Below, piece after piece: positions 9,201 to 17,110 of a DNA stretch of 45,000 nt; position 1 is the stretch's first letter, and each line of letters starts with the position of its first letter. This stretch comes from Prorocentrum cordatum (taxonomy: Eukaryota > Sar > Dinophyceae > Prorocentrales > Prorocentraceae). The notes beneath the pieces were generated by a model that was not told where the DNA came from, ran no database searches, and saw only the letters and a program-made list of their open reading frames with translations. The translations under genes and the position numbers were made by a program. Where the stretch lies: assembly GCA_963575745.1 (NCBI GenBank), contig CAUYUJ010014211.1:7501-52500 (forward strand). The letters run 5' to 3'.

Positions 9201-12200
9201 ACGGGAGTCCGCGTATGCGACACAATCAAACCTGGTGAAGTCTCCCGCTTCGGCTTCAACCAGCCAGGACGGTGGAGGTATAGAAGGGGGCCTGACGGGG
9301 CGATTCCTGGTAGGATCGTCTGCTCGATGCACATCCGTTGGCACGTATAACCCTCCCATATAAAGACCTCCCCCGATCACATAAGGCAAAGTGGTGGAAA
9401 GAACGTGGGACAACCCAGGGGAGCTGCTACGCCCGTGAGCGGACGCCCCCAGGGCCACCTTCGAGTCCAGAAGAACTGGAATACGGGAGTCTGGGATCCG
9501 AATACAGCAGTACTTGCAAAGACTCTTATAAACGGTGGTCTCGAGGATGTTGATGTGACGCGGCATGCGGAACTCCCATTTATACGCCAAGCGAAAGCGA
9601 ATCGCCTCCGAGAGCTCGGTTACCCAGCGCGGCGCGACGGGAGGCTCAAGAGAAGGCAGCCCCAGGTCGCGGTGCAGCTGGGTAAGCTCAGGGCCCAAGG
9701 ATTCGCCGCGGCTCAGAACGGCGAGGAGGCTCCGATTGTGCAGAATCGTGTGCCACCCCCCGTGCTCAGATCGCCGCCACAGCTCGGCAGACAACTGGGA
9801 GCTGATCGGAGCGCGGACCACTCCCCCCCAGCCGAGGGATGCGTCCGTACCGAACACTTCGGAGCAGGGGCGCGCCCGAAGGTCGGTTATAGCGGTGAAG
9901 GCCAGAAAGGTACAAGCCAAAAGTTCGTCACGCACCGAGGGGGGAAGATCGTACTCGATCCCGTCCTCAGTTGCCAGACGTGACAGAAAGTTGTAGACAT
10001 GCGTAAATATGGCCAACAGTGGGCGGCGGTAGAGGAAAACTTGCACCCAACAACCGACAAGAGATGACAAGAGGGACCGTGTAGTGATGCCGAGATAAAT
10101 CTGTATCAAGGTCAGCCTGCACAGGGCAACGGTCCGCACCAGGGGGGCGCAGACGATACCGATACGTCCCTCTACTTCGGCCCCCACCACAACTTTGTGC
10201 GTCTCCCCGCGGGCGCGTTTGCCTGGGTGCTGCACCAGGCCCACGCGCGGGTACCCTTTGTCGCAGGCGGCGAAGACCTCGCGATCCCGACGATGAGGGT
10301 CGTCAGGGCGAGGCGCCGTCCCACGCCAGGAGAGCTTTTGGAAGCCAGTATGGTCGTCAATGTTCAGCATCTCCACGAAAGGGCCCCGGGGGAAGGGCAA
10401 CCGATGCACGACTTGTTCGTGAGGTCGTAAGGCGCCGAAACTGCGCAGAACACCCTCATGGGCTGAGTTGGCAATTTCAACCGCCATGTTGTCGCCCATC
10501 GCAAGAGCGTTCAAGCATGGGGCGACGTCCACGCCCTCGAGCTCGGGCCGCCAGGCGCGAAATGCCTTGAAGCGGGCCGAAGGCAGGCGAACTCGCAGAG
10601 CGTTTCGCCGAGCGCGGGCGGGGGGGACGCGGAACGTGTAGTAGAACTCCCGCAAGTCGTCGCAGGAGACCGCCAACCACTCGCCAGGCTCCAGGCCCAG
10701 GCGGCACAGCAGGAAGCCCTGGCCGAGCCGCTGCGTGCTGGACGAGATGGAGGCGCAGCGGCTGTTGACCACTGTAGGGTTAAGGATCAGACGATCGAAG
10801 TCGCTGTCCTTTGGAACCCTGAAAGCTCCACAAGCTTCATCCCAGGCGAGGTCCGAAGCGGGAGTCAGGTAGAGAGCGCCGCAGGCGTCCCACTTCTGGA
10901 GCAGGGCCCACAGCTCAGCGCGGTCCATATGGACACGTGCACCCTTCTGGCCTGAAGGCCACTCTGCCGACGGCAGCCGCATCACCTCGGGGTCGAGGAA
11001 CGCCTCGCGCACACGCGCGTCGGAGAGGAAGGGAGTGGGATCGAACTCGGGCGAGTAATCCCACTTGATGCGGGAGGCCCGGACCTTGAGGTCGAAGGGC
11101 TCGGCTTGGGTGGGGTCCCAGGCCGCCGCAGAAGCCAACGAACCAGGCACGGGCGGAGCGCTGGTCGGGCAGTGCCGCATGGGGGCAGGCACGGAAGAGG
11201 AGGAGGTGAAGGAAGCCTCAAGAGCTACGACATGGGTGGCCAGGCCATGGAGCGAGACTTCGGTGGAGTCGAACTTGGCGAAAGCCCGACCAAGGTCGCT
11301 CTTGCCACCGCGGGCAAGGCGAACTGCGATCCGACACAACCGCTCAATGCGGGAGCGAACGCCCTCCTGGCAGGGCGAGGCCGTGGCGCGGACTCGGGCT
11401 TCGGCGGGAGCGAAGCTAGGGTGACCCAGCGTGAGCCAGTTCAACGCAATAACGGAATACTGCGCAAGAGTCCGTGCCGCGCGCCTGAGCCGCCAACGCT
11501 CCCTGCGCCTCGCTGACAGACCATCAGGCGGGGGACCAAGAGGTGGGGCAGGCGGACACGGCCAAGGATCGCGGGGAGGCGGCCCCAAAAAGTACGGGTC
11601 GTCCCGATCCAACGCACGCAAAGATGAGCGGGAGAATGAGCCCAGTGAACAACGAGCACCCATCCCGACCTGAGACAGCGCAGCTGCCCAGTGGGTGATA
11701 TCGATGTTTGCGCCAGGAAAAAGACGCAGCAAGGAAGACACGTCAGCGACAAAGGGCGCGACTTTAGCAAGGGCAGCGGGGGTGCACGCGACAGGACGCG
11801 CGCTAGCAAGGACACCGCTCTCAGGGGCTGCACACCCCGTGCGGGGGGAGCTCGACTCAGGGCAGTGGTGGCCAAAATGGCCGGGTGGATACGAGGGGCG
11901 GCTCGGAGCGAAGCGAGAGGCGTGATGGCGGAACGAACTCCTCCCTGCGGGGCCGCACCAGCATCGCTGGAAGAGCGCATTCCTACCCTCACGGCCTCGC
12001 TGCGCCCAAGCGCGCCTAGCAGCCGCAGCAGCGTCAGCACGGACTGACTGCGGCGCTGAACCTCGGCCACTGGAGGCAGCTCCCTCGCAGGTGACGGGCA
12101 GCAGCGGTCCCGTCACTGCTTCTGGGGTGGCACCTTCGGTACCTTGGGAGGCACCTTTGGAGTCCTGGGCTGCTTGGGTACGTGAGGCGGCTGCTGGGGA

Positions 12201-15185
12201 AGCGCGGCGGCGCGCTCGGCGTCGAGGCGCGTCCGAAAAACCTGCAGCTCCTTCATGTACTCGCCCTGCGCGGACAGCCAGCGGAAGTCCACGAGGGGTG
12301 AAAACGGGGACTGCGCCTCGCGCTCCGTGTGCTGACTGGTGACGCGACATGGAGTGGGCTCCACCCCCGTGAGGAACCATGCGGCCTCTAGGCAGCCGCG
12401 GTCCCCCGCCTGCTGATCGATGAACATGCACTGGCAGGTCAGCAGCGTCTGAACCCCGAGCGGGTCTCGCACGGCGGGACCGTGCTGCGCCAAGGTAGCA
12501 TGCCAAGCGCGCCGCCGTGCGATCCCCCGCATCTGAGTGGACGAAGAGTTGAGGTCGCCCGAAGATGCGGACGGGGCCTGAGCGTAGTCGCTCAGAAACC
12601 CCAGTAGCGGATGAGCTGCTGGGCGGGAGCCCCGCCCCTGCTGCAGGGCTAGGGCTGGAGACTGATGCAAGCACATCAGCGCCATGCTGAGGTCCGACTG
12701 GGGAGCCGCAGGAGGCGGGTCCACGGCGTCCGCGCCGCCCGCCTCGGCGAAGCCGCCGACCGAGGCAAGGTCGTGTTGCCCAGGCGGAGGCGCGGGGCCC
12801 AGCGGCGAAAGGCTTTGCTGATGGCCTTGGGGTGGCCAGGGGCAATGCAGCCATCCTGTCGGCCACGTCAGCCAGGTCCGAAGGAACCCCGAGCGACCGC
12901 GGCAGGTCGTGAGCGCTCGAATGACCCGCTGAGTCTGACAGGGGCGCGGGAAGGTCGCCGCGAACCCTGGGCGCCCGCAGCACGTCGCGTGGACTCGAGC
13001 AGATAGCACCGCTCGTAGGAGACACGAAGGCGGCCGGCGACGCGTCGAGTCGGCGCAGAGAAGAAGGGCACCGAACGTGGGCTGACGACGTCCCGTTGCC
13101 AACGCGGGACGCGCCCGCGCCACATGGAGTAGGATTTCGTGCACCTGACACGTCGACCCCGCTCGCGGGACAGGTCGGCGGCCAGAGCCCGCCCGGGTCG
13201 CCCGTGCAGCCGAACTCAGAAGTAGACTCTGCCAGCACCGACGCTGTGTCGGGCGGGGGCGTGGGGGGGTCCCCATGCACCCCGAGCGACCGCGGCAAGT
13301 CGCAAGTGCCCGAGCCCGCAGCACCGCGCGAAGGCACAGCGGCGGCGGGTGGAGGAGTAGCCTGGCAAGCAGCCGCAACGAGAACCCCCCGTGAAACAGC
13401 GGCATCGGCGGCTGACGCCATCGCATATGTCCTCATGTGGGGCGGCAGGGCTGACAAGGATGAGGCTGGATCCCCGAATAGCCCGAGCGAGTGCAACAAA
13501 TCGCGGGCGCCCGCACGCGGGGATGGACCACTGGCGGCGGGCGCGCCGACACCACCCACGAGGCTGGTAGGCGGTGGGAGCCCTCCGAAATCACCATACC
13601 AACCCAAGTCACGGGCAGCGCACGCCCAAAGTGAGGCGGGATCAACAGCGTTACGGTGGAGCGACGGGAGCGCCTCTGGGTCGGCGAGACCTGGCGGCGG
13701 CCCCGCCCGCCCGGCTTGGAAGGGCGATCCACCACCGACGAGAAACGACTCCGCGGGCGTGCACGGACTGATCGCAGGCGGCACCCGAGCGCCGGCCTCC
13801 ATGCCGGAGAAACGCGGAAGCGATTCCACACGCCACACATCCGGCTCCAACGGCGCGACCAAACCGGGTGGCGGACGAGGAGGCAACCCCGTCGGAACCC
13901 GTGGCGACGGCGGCCTTCGCTCGGCAGCCGATGGAGGGCCAAGGCCCGGAGGGGGGCCGATACCCAATTCGGCGAGGCCTGGGGGCGGCAGGGGACGCCT
14001 GCCCTGCAGCGTCGGCGGCGGGAGGGTGCAGATAAGGGGCACACCGCGCTGAACGTCAAAGGCGCTCGCCAACAAAGCGGGTGGCTCAGCTGATGACGCG
14101 TCCCACCAGGACGAGGACAGGCCCGCCGCGTCGGTGCCTGGAACCCGGAAGGCCGCGCGAAGCGGCCACTCGGTGCCCGCTGAGCAAGCGGGGCCCCGGT
14201 CGAGCCATGGCGTTGTGAGGGGGGGAGGGGAGTGAGTGAGGAGGTGGAGGTTAGCAGGACTCTCCTCCTCCCATTCCCCCGTCCCCAAGGCGGTTCCCTT
14301 CGCGCGCTCTGCCTCCTCGCCCGCGGTTCGGCGGGCGTGAGGCTGGCTCAGAGTTGCAGTGGGCTGCGGGCGGTGCGTACTGCGCGGCGGTGGCTGGTGG
14401 GGCGCGAGCAGTAGACCGTTCCTCCCTCTGGCGGCTTGTTCTTCGCTGCGGAGACCCAGGTCTTCAGCCTCCTCGTACCCCTCCTCGTCCTCGTCGTTTC
14501 CCCCCGCCTCGATGGAAGAAGAAGAGGGAGGCGAGGGGAGGAAAGGCGGGAGCTTTTGGGTTCGCGTCGCTGAGGCAGCGCTCCGCTGAGCAGTCTCGTT
14601 GCGAGAGCGCCTGCCGGCGAGCGGTCGCGCGGCAGCAGCTGTAGCAAAGGAGCGTAGGTCGGGCCAGATGGGACCTCCGCCGACAAGCGGATGCGCCATC
14701 CAGGCGGCCAGAAGGGAGAGGAAGAGCAGAGCGCGCGCGAGCGAGCGCGAGCGAGCGAAGCTCGCGCGGAACGGCTCAGGAGGACCGTCCGAGGGGCTCG
14801 GCCCCGCGAGGCGGTGAGGGCCGCCTCGAGCTGAGCGCGGCGCGCTGAGCGGGCGCCGACGAAGGCACCGACCCCGGGACGCAGGGCCCGAGCCCTGTCG
14901 AGCGCCTGGGCTCCTGGCCCGCAAGCAAGCGCTCGGGCCGCGCGGCGGTCCTGCTCGAGCGGAGCAGGCGCCGCACCGCGCGGCCAGGCGAAGGGCCAGA
15001 GCCTCCGCCACAGGCACGGGCCCAGCAGCCCGGAGCAGCAGCCTGCGCAGGCGCTGCACGCGGCCGTCACCCAGAGGAGGGCAGCGACCGTCGAGAGCAG
15101 CCGGGGAGAGGCCCCGCTGCTCAACTCCACCGCCTGCCCGAGGCAGACGGTGGGACAGGCAGAGCCCGCCGAGGGGAGGGGGCAA
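6204..15185 (-). CDS. Retroelement polyprotein frame: RT, RNase H and J-like domain
   Basis: This frame is open for 2,993 codons. The first ATG is at 14699; 15185 is a TTG. Numbering is from 15185. Residues about 160-780 are Pro/Ala-rich with repeated PPPGL. RT spans about 1410-1700: CDDLREFYYTF near 1505 (motif A), LAMGDNMAVE near 1561 (motif B) and LNIDDH at 1607-1612 (the DD pair of motif C). RNase H follows with TDAS (Asp near 1781), NILETT (Glu near 1882), LLDSK (Asp near 1907) and ADDPTRN (near 1956), so its acidic residues are all present. About 2146-2212 resembles a DnaJ J domain. The rest is Arg/Ser/Pro-rich and ends in three 37-residue repeats. Known RTs of this type copy element RNA into DNA. 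Part of the N-terminal third is probably a shadow, because a better gag-like reading lies in another frame at about 12113-12830. Confidence 0.7.
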   Translation of the reverse strand: MPPPLGGLCLSHRLPRAGGGVEQRGLSPAALDGRCPPLGDGRVQRLRRLLLRAAGPVPVAEALALRLAARCGACSARAGPPRGPSACLRARSPGARQGSGPASRGRCLRRRPLSAPRSARGGPHRLAGPSPSDGPPEPFRASFARSRSLARALLFLSLLAAWMAHPLVGGGPIWPDLRSFATAAAARPLAGRRSRNETAQRSAASATRTQKLPPFLPSPPSSSSIEAGGNDEDEEGYEEAEDLGLRSEEQAARGRNGLLLAPHQPPPRSTHRPQPTATLSQPHARRTAGEEAERAKGTALGTGEWEEESPANLHLLTHSPPPLTTPWLDRGPACSAGTEWPLRAAFRVPGTDAAGLSSSWWDASSAEPPALLASAFDVQRGVPLICTLPPPTLQGRRPLPPPGLAELGIGPPPGLGPPSAAERRPPSPRVPTGLPPRPPPGLVAPLEPDVWRVESLPRFSGMEAGARVPPAISPCTPAESFLVGGGSPFQAGRAGPPPGLADPEALPSLHRNAVDPASLWACAARDLGWYGDFGGLPPPTSLVGGVGAPAASGPSPRAGARDLLHSLGLFGDPASSLSALPPHMRTYAMASAADAAVSRGVLVAAACQATPPPAAAVPSRGAAGSGTCDLPRSLGVHGDPPTPPPDTASVLAESTSEFGCTGDPGGLWPPTCPASGVDVSGARNPTPCGAGASRVGNGTSSAHVRCPSSLRRLDASPAAFVSPTSGAICSSPRDVLRAPRVRGDLPAPLSDSAGHSSAHDLPRSLGVPSDLADVADRMAALPLATPRPSAKPFAAGPRASAWATRPCLGRRLRRGGRRGRRGPASCGSPVGPQHGADVLASVSSPSPAAGAGLPPSSSSATGVSERLRSGPVRIFGRPQLFVHSDAGDRTAARLACYLGAARSRRARPARGSDAADLPVHVHRSAGGGPRLPRGRMVPHGGGAHSMSRHQSAHGARGAVPVFTPRGLPLAVRAGRVHEGAAGFSDAPRRRARRRASPAAASRTQAAQDSKGASQGTEGATPEAVTGPLLPVTCEGAASSGRGSAPQSVRADAAAAARRAWAQRGREGRNALFQRCWCGPAGRSSFRHHASRFAPSRPSYPPGHFGHHCPESSSPRTGCAAPESGVLASARPVACTPAALAKVAPFVADVSSLLRLFPGANIDITHWAAALSQVGMGARCSLGSFSRSSLRALDRDDPYFLGPPPRDPWPCPPAPPLGPPPDGLSARRRERWRLRRAARTLAQYSVIALNWLTLGHPSFAPAEARVRATASPCQEGVRSRIERLCRIAVRLARGGKSDLGRAFAKFDSTEVSLHGLATHVVALEASFTSSSSVPAPMRHCPTSAPPVPGSLASAAAWDPTQAEPFDLKVRASRIKWDYSPEFDPTPFLSDARVREAFLDPEVMRLPSAEWPSGQKGARVHMDRAELWALLQKWDACGALYLTPASDLAWDEACGAFRVPKDSDFDRLILNPTVVNSRCASISSSTQRLGQGFLLCRLGLEPGEWLAVSCDDLREFYYTFRVPPARARRNALRVRLPSARFKAFRAWRPELEGVDVAPCLNALAMGDNMAVEIANSAHEGVLRSFGALRPHEQVVHRLPFPRGPFVEMLNIDDHTGFQKLSWRGTAPRPDDPHRRDREVFAACDKGYPRVGLVQHPGKRARGETHKVVVGAEVEGRIGIVCAPLVRTVALCRLTLIQIYLGITTRSLLSSLVGCWVQVFLYRRPLLAIFTHVYNFLSRLATEDGIEYDLPPSVRDELLACTFLAFTAITDLRARPCSEVFGTDASLGWGGVVRAPISSQLSAELWRRSEHGGWHTILHNRSLLAVLSRGESLGPELTQLHRDLGLPSLEPPVAPRWVTELSEAIRFRLAYKWEFRMPRHINILETTVYKSLCKYCCIRIPDSRIPVLLDSKVALGASAHGRSSSPGLSHVLSTTLPYVIGGGLYMGGLYVPTDVHRADDPTRNRPVRPPSIPPPSWLVEAEAGDFTRFDCVAYADSRAPYPTCLWGRLVALLLSRGLLDSPVGHNGAACSPLAAGVGLTAAADDAEGPTAGAPGACSADGAPAEALGPRVGPRNALFQPRDEGPGSCAEGAARLVAPPALSSAPDARPKTRSAPQPAVGGGQARTVGRDFPTGREAATPHAFQRAARLGRARQVLGVAEGAHRDAIEGSFRRLSVPCRPDKAPAGLTAAEAVARVQRWKDLCDAKSLLLKAAAHQSASAVLAPPQASQPSRLPLGPRPLARAPAEGPLPQNTRAVLHNAEVKTGLANEERAARGGDAPASSTGRSLAEVEAEDPRALARPADDPASRFSLRERRAVRARPGPRDEAVEDQPNRGGHAPHSASRTGAARTRRAARQRRASMAALPAPEGGAATAPGRRARRTANARRWAGVARPSSAAGVGSPQRSPSAARGRTRSPNPYGRDHTSPSGGGSSPPVDGPLSPEEPSEPPAGVAPEGPHARAPRCPPRSPDGSPPASVRSRSRAEPACDEDEAFDSDDALLQEGALASLSALADSSMDLERVVAGMNPEVLRRLQTVFPGGSAERGPRDERSRSHERSGSRRGSPRSHGGRQQRGNRGHPPRRSGGSPPAARASARSRSRGRGPRVGSEPPRPLLPPPPPPPRPSDRREASRSRDARGSPRAPSRQVTSPRRREARAPRVAPKRRPSPATAPRQAAPRQGASSGGAHAGSYRAGPAAQAPPSSVGTRSSSDAAAAPQGGGRAAEERGSSSGLAPGRGSGRELHPSGTHSGDPGSAAAAAFAARRTASEAVEQPLPTLTQGSAAPLSPISDSRVPRLNFPHLSADEAARLGLQAPTVEAILARAPGPPQRVQTCALVPASALVAAWGNRRGSGASTQPPAALSPSILPPLGLASLDEGAGSAEVAADDVRGACAEAPQRTLHRALECLLMALEQGASSAEVAAGDVMGACAEAPQTTLNRALERLILALRQGASFAKVAAGDVMGACAEAPQTTLNLVLECILLALQQGSHVSRHWLK
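6240..6575. repeat. Three 111-bp tandem repeats inside the polyprotein 3' end
   Basis: The unit starts at about 6245, 6356 and 6467, an exact 111-bp period (37 codons), so it keeps frame. On the minus strand each encodes a block like AGDVMGACAEAPQTTLNRAL. Copies two and three from the C-terminus are closest. In-frame periodicity suggests it grew within a translated sequence. Confidence 0.85.
12113..12830 (-). CDS. Gag-like segment in a second frame
   Basis: In the frame one base off the long open frame, about 230 residues have a balanced, non-repetitive composition: SLALMCLHQ-like leucine-rich sequence, then RRAWHATLAQHGPAV, CMFIDQQAGDRGCLEAAWFL, HTEREAQSPFSPLVDFRWL and a Lys/Pro-rich tail ending at a stop at 12113. 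The overlapping long frame is Arg/Ser/Pro junk in the same place. The open frame extends upstream to 13426, but the part above about 12830 is unconvincing. Its position before the RT suggests a structural (gag-like) product. Passing from this frame to the RT frame needs a -1 step, which could be programmed frameshifting. I saw no clear slippery heptamer at the stop. I know no named domain for it. Confidence 0.45.
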
Positions 15186-15398
15186 ACGGCCCCCTCACCC
15201 CCAGGCGGGTCTGCCTGTTGGGTGGACCAGGCGGTAGCGGAGGCCCCTGGTCCTGAAGCACAGAAACGGGGGCGGCGACGAGCCGCTCGCAGAGCGCGGC
15301 CCGCACCCCCCGAAAAAGAATGTCCCCCGCGCCCTGGAGAGCCACCTACGCGATCGCCTGCAAAAGGCGCCCGCGCGCGCGGCCGAGGGGGGCGCTTT

Positions 15399-15457
15399 GG
15401 GGCTGAGAAGCTGCAGAGACAGCAAGAGCGCGGGTCGCAAGGAGAATAGAGAGGAGC
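15399..15457 (-). repeat. Split direct repeat, 5' terminal copy (A1)
   Basis: 59 bp identical to 5622-5680. It is the 5' end of the minus-strand element and abuts the GAT array at 15458. The stretch from 15186 to 15398 is element leader with no convincing ORF. Confidence 0.9.
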
Positions 15458-16480
15458 ATGATGATGATGCTGATGATGATGACGACGACGATGACGATGA
15501 TGATGCTGCTGATGATGATTGTGATGAAGAAAATGATGATGTTGTTGATGATGATGATGATGATGATTATGCTGCTGCTGATGATGATAATGCCGATGCT
15601 GAGGATAAGAAGTGATGCTGCGACGGTGATGATGCTGCTGATGCTGATGATGATGCTGAGGATGAGGGAGGGGAGGCCGAGGAGGAGGAAGGAGGAGGAG
15701 GAGGAGGAGGAAGAGGAGGAGGGGAAGAGGAAAGAGGAGGGGGGGGAGGAGGAGCAGAAGGATGAGGAGGATGGGCATGGTGATGGTGATGGGGGTGGGG
15801 ATGATGATGATGATGACGACGATACTGATTCTGATGCTGCTGCTGATGATGATGATGATGTTGATCATGATCATGATGATGTCGATGGCAATGACGATGA
15901 CGATGATGATGGTGATGAGGATGAAGATGCTGATGCCGATGCTGATGATGCCGATGCTGATGATGCTGATGATGCTGCTGATGATGATGCTGATGAACAA
16001 TATGACGATGATGATGATGATGATGATGATGATGACGATGATGATGGCGATACCGATGACGCTGCTGCTGCTGCTGCTGTTGCTACTGCTGGTGATGATG
16101 CTGCTGTTGCTGATGATGGTGGTGGTGATGCTGATGCTGCTGCTGATGCTGATGATGAGGATGAGGGAGAGGCGGAGGAGGAGTATCAGGCTGAGGGTGA
16201 GAGGGACAAGGAGGAGGAGAAGGAGGAGGAGTAGGAGGAGGAGGAGAAGGAAGCGGAGGATGAGGAGAAAGGGGAGGAGGGGGAGAGGGCGAACGCGAGT
16301 AATTGGGCGAACGGTGGGGAGGAGGCAGATGAGGATGAGGATGAAAATGATGCTGCTGCTGATGATGCTGATGATGATTATGATGATGATAATGGTGAGG
16401 ATGCTGCTGAGGATGATACTGATTATGATGATGAAGAGGAGGAGGAGGATGAGGAGGAGGAGGAGGAAAAAGAGGAGTGG
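15458..16480. repeat. GAT/GCT/GAC/GGA microsatellite complex
   Basis: About 1 kb of GAT triplets with GCT and GAC interspersed, passing into GGA/GAG near 15660-15775 and 16185-16300 and again near 16430. All frames stay open and give poly-Asp, poly-Met or, on the minus strand, poly-Ile/His/Ser. An 876-codon minus-strand frame across it is an artefact. It is the right half of the retroelement's target array. Confidence 0.95.
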
Positions 16481-16880
16481 ATGGGGGAGGCCCAGGAAAG
16501 GGAAGGCGGACGAGGTCATCCTCTTCCCCCCTGGGGCCTCTGGCTCCCAGCGCTTCTGCTCGGGCCTCTCGAACAGCAGGTGCCGCCGCACAGCGGGGCA
16601 TCCTGGCCCGAGGAGGGGGCAGGATGGGGAGGAGGGGAGGGGAACGAGGAAGGGGGCGGGCGGGGGAGGAGGGGATGGGGAGGAGGGGGGGGGAGACGAG
16701 GAAGGGGGCGGAGGAGGGGAGGGGGGGAGCAAGGGGTAGGATGTGGAAAAGGGTGGGAGGGGGAGGGGGGCAGGGAGATGAGGGAGGGGGAGGAGGCAAG
16801 CTAGGTGCGCTCGCGAAATATCTGACGTCCTACCCCTCCCCCCCATCCCTTGCCATGGCGTAAATATCCTCTCTATTTGC
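16481..16880. repeat. G-rich purine tract
   Basis: 16500-16600 is mixed sequence with no gene. 16600-16800 is almost wholly G and A on the plus strand (GGGGAGG-like), a strong purine strand bias that could form triplex or G-rich structures. I see no coding region. Confidence 0.85.
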
Positions 16881-17110
16881 ACTCGGATGCCGAGCAGGGC
16901 AATGATCGCAGGATGGTACGCGATGCATGGTAGAGCACGGCATGGAATGGCGTAGAAGAGCACGTCAGAGCGTAGCATGCCATAGCATGGTGTGTCATTG
17001 CGTAGTGAAGCATTGCATCACAAAGCATTGCAACGCAAAGCATGGCATCGCACAGCGGCGCAGAACACAACACCGCACAGCATGCCATGGCATGGCGTAG
17101 GGTTCCCTGG
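16881..17110. repeat. Degenerate GCATGG/GCATTG short tandem repeat
   Basis: GCATGGCAT, GCATTGCA and GCGTAG motifs recur every 10 bp or so over about 220 bp. A related array with GGTGCAAT/CTATGCGG units is at about 21525-21615. No coding capacity was recognised. Confidence 0.75.

Larger units (their letters stand above)
5431..15457 (-). mobile_element. Retroelement with split direct repeats (DIRS/Ngaro/PAT organisation)
   Basis: Read on the minus strand the order is A1 (15457-15399, 59 bp), internal coding region, B1 (5837-5681, 157 bp), A2 (5680-5622), a 34-bp unique stretch, then B2 (5587-5431). The two A copies are identical and so are the two B copies. The B1|A2 join equals the element's 3' end joined to its 5' end, as expected for a circular intermediate. 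That layout is established for tyrosine-recombinase retrotransposons of the Ngaro/PAT kind. Both flanks are one GAT array. No target duplication beyond the microsatellite itself is needed to explain the junctions. The internal region carries gag-like sequence, DIRS-like RT and RNase H, and a J-like domain. I found neither a tyrosine recombinase nor a methyltransferase block in it. Repeat identity suggests a fairly recent insertion. Confidence 0.8.

Noticed and set aside
5407-15482. 25-bp target-site duplication flanking the first retroelement
   Set aside because: Both copies are GAT microsatellite. A simple AT-joint insertion into one array explains the flanks without duplication.
14348-16978. 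876-codon minus-strand frame rich in Ile, His and Leu
   Set aside because: It crosses the retroelement end and the GAT array. Its length comes from triplet repeats without stops.
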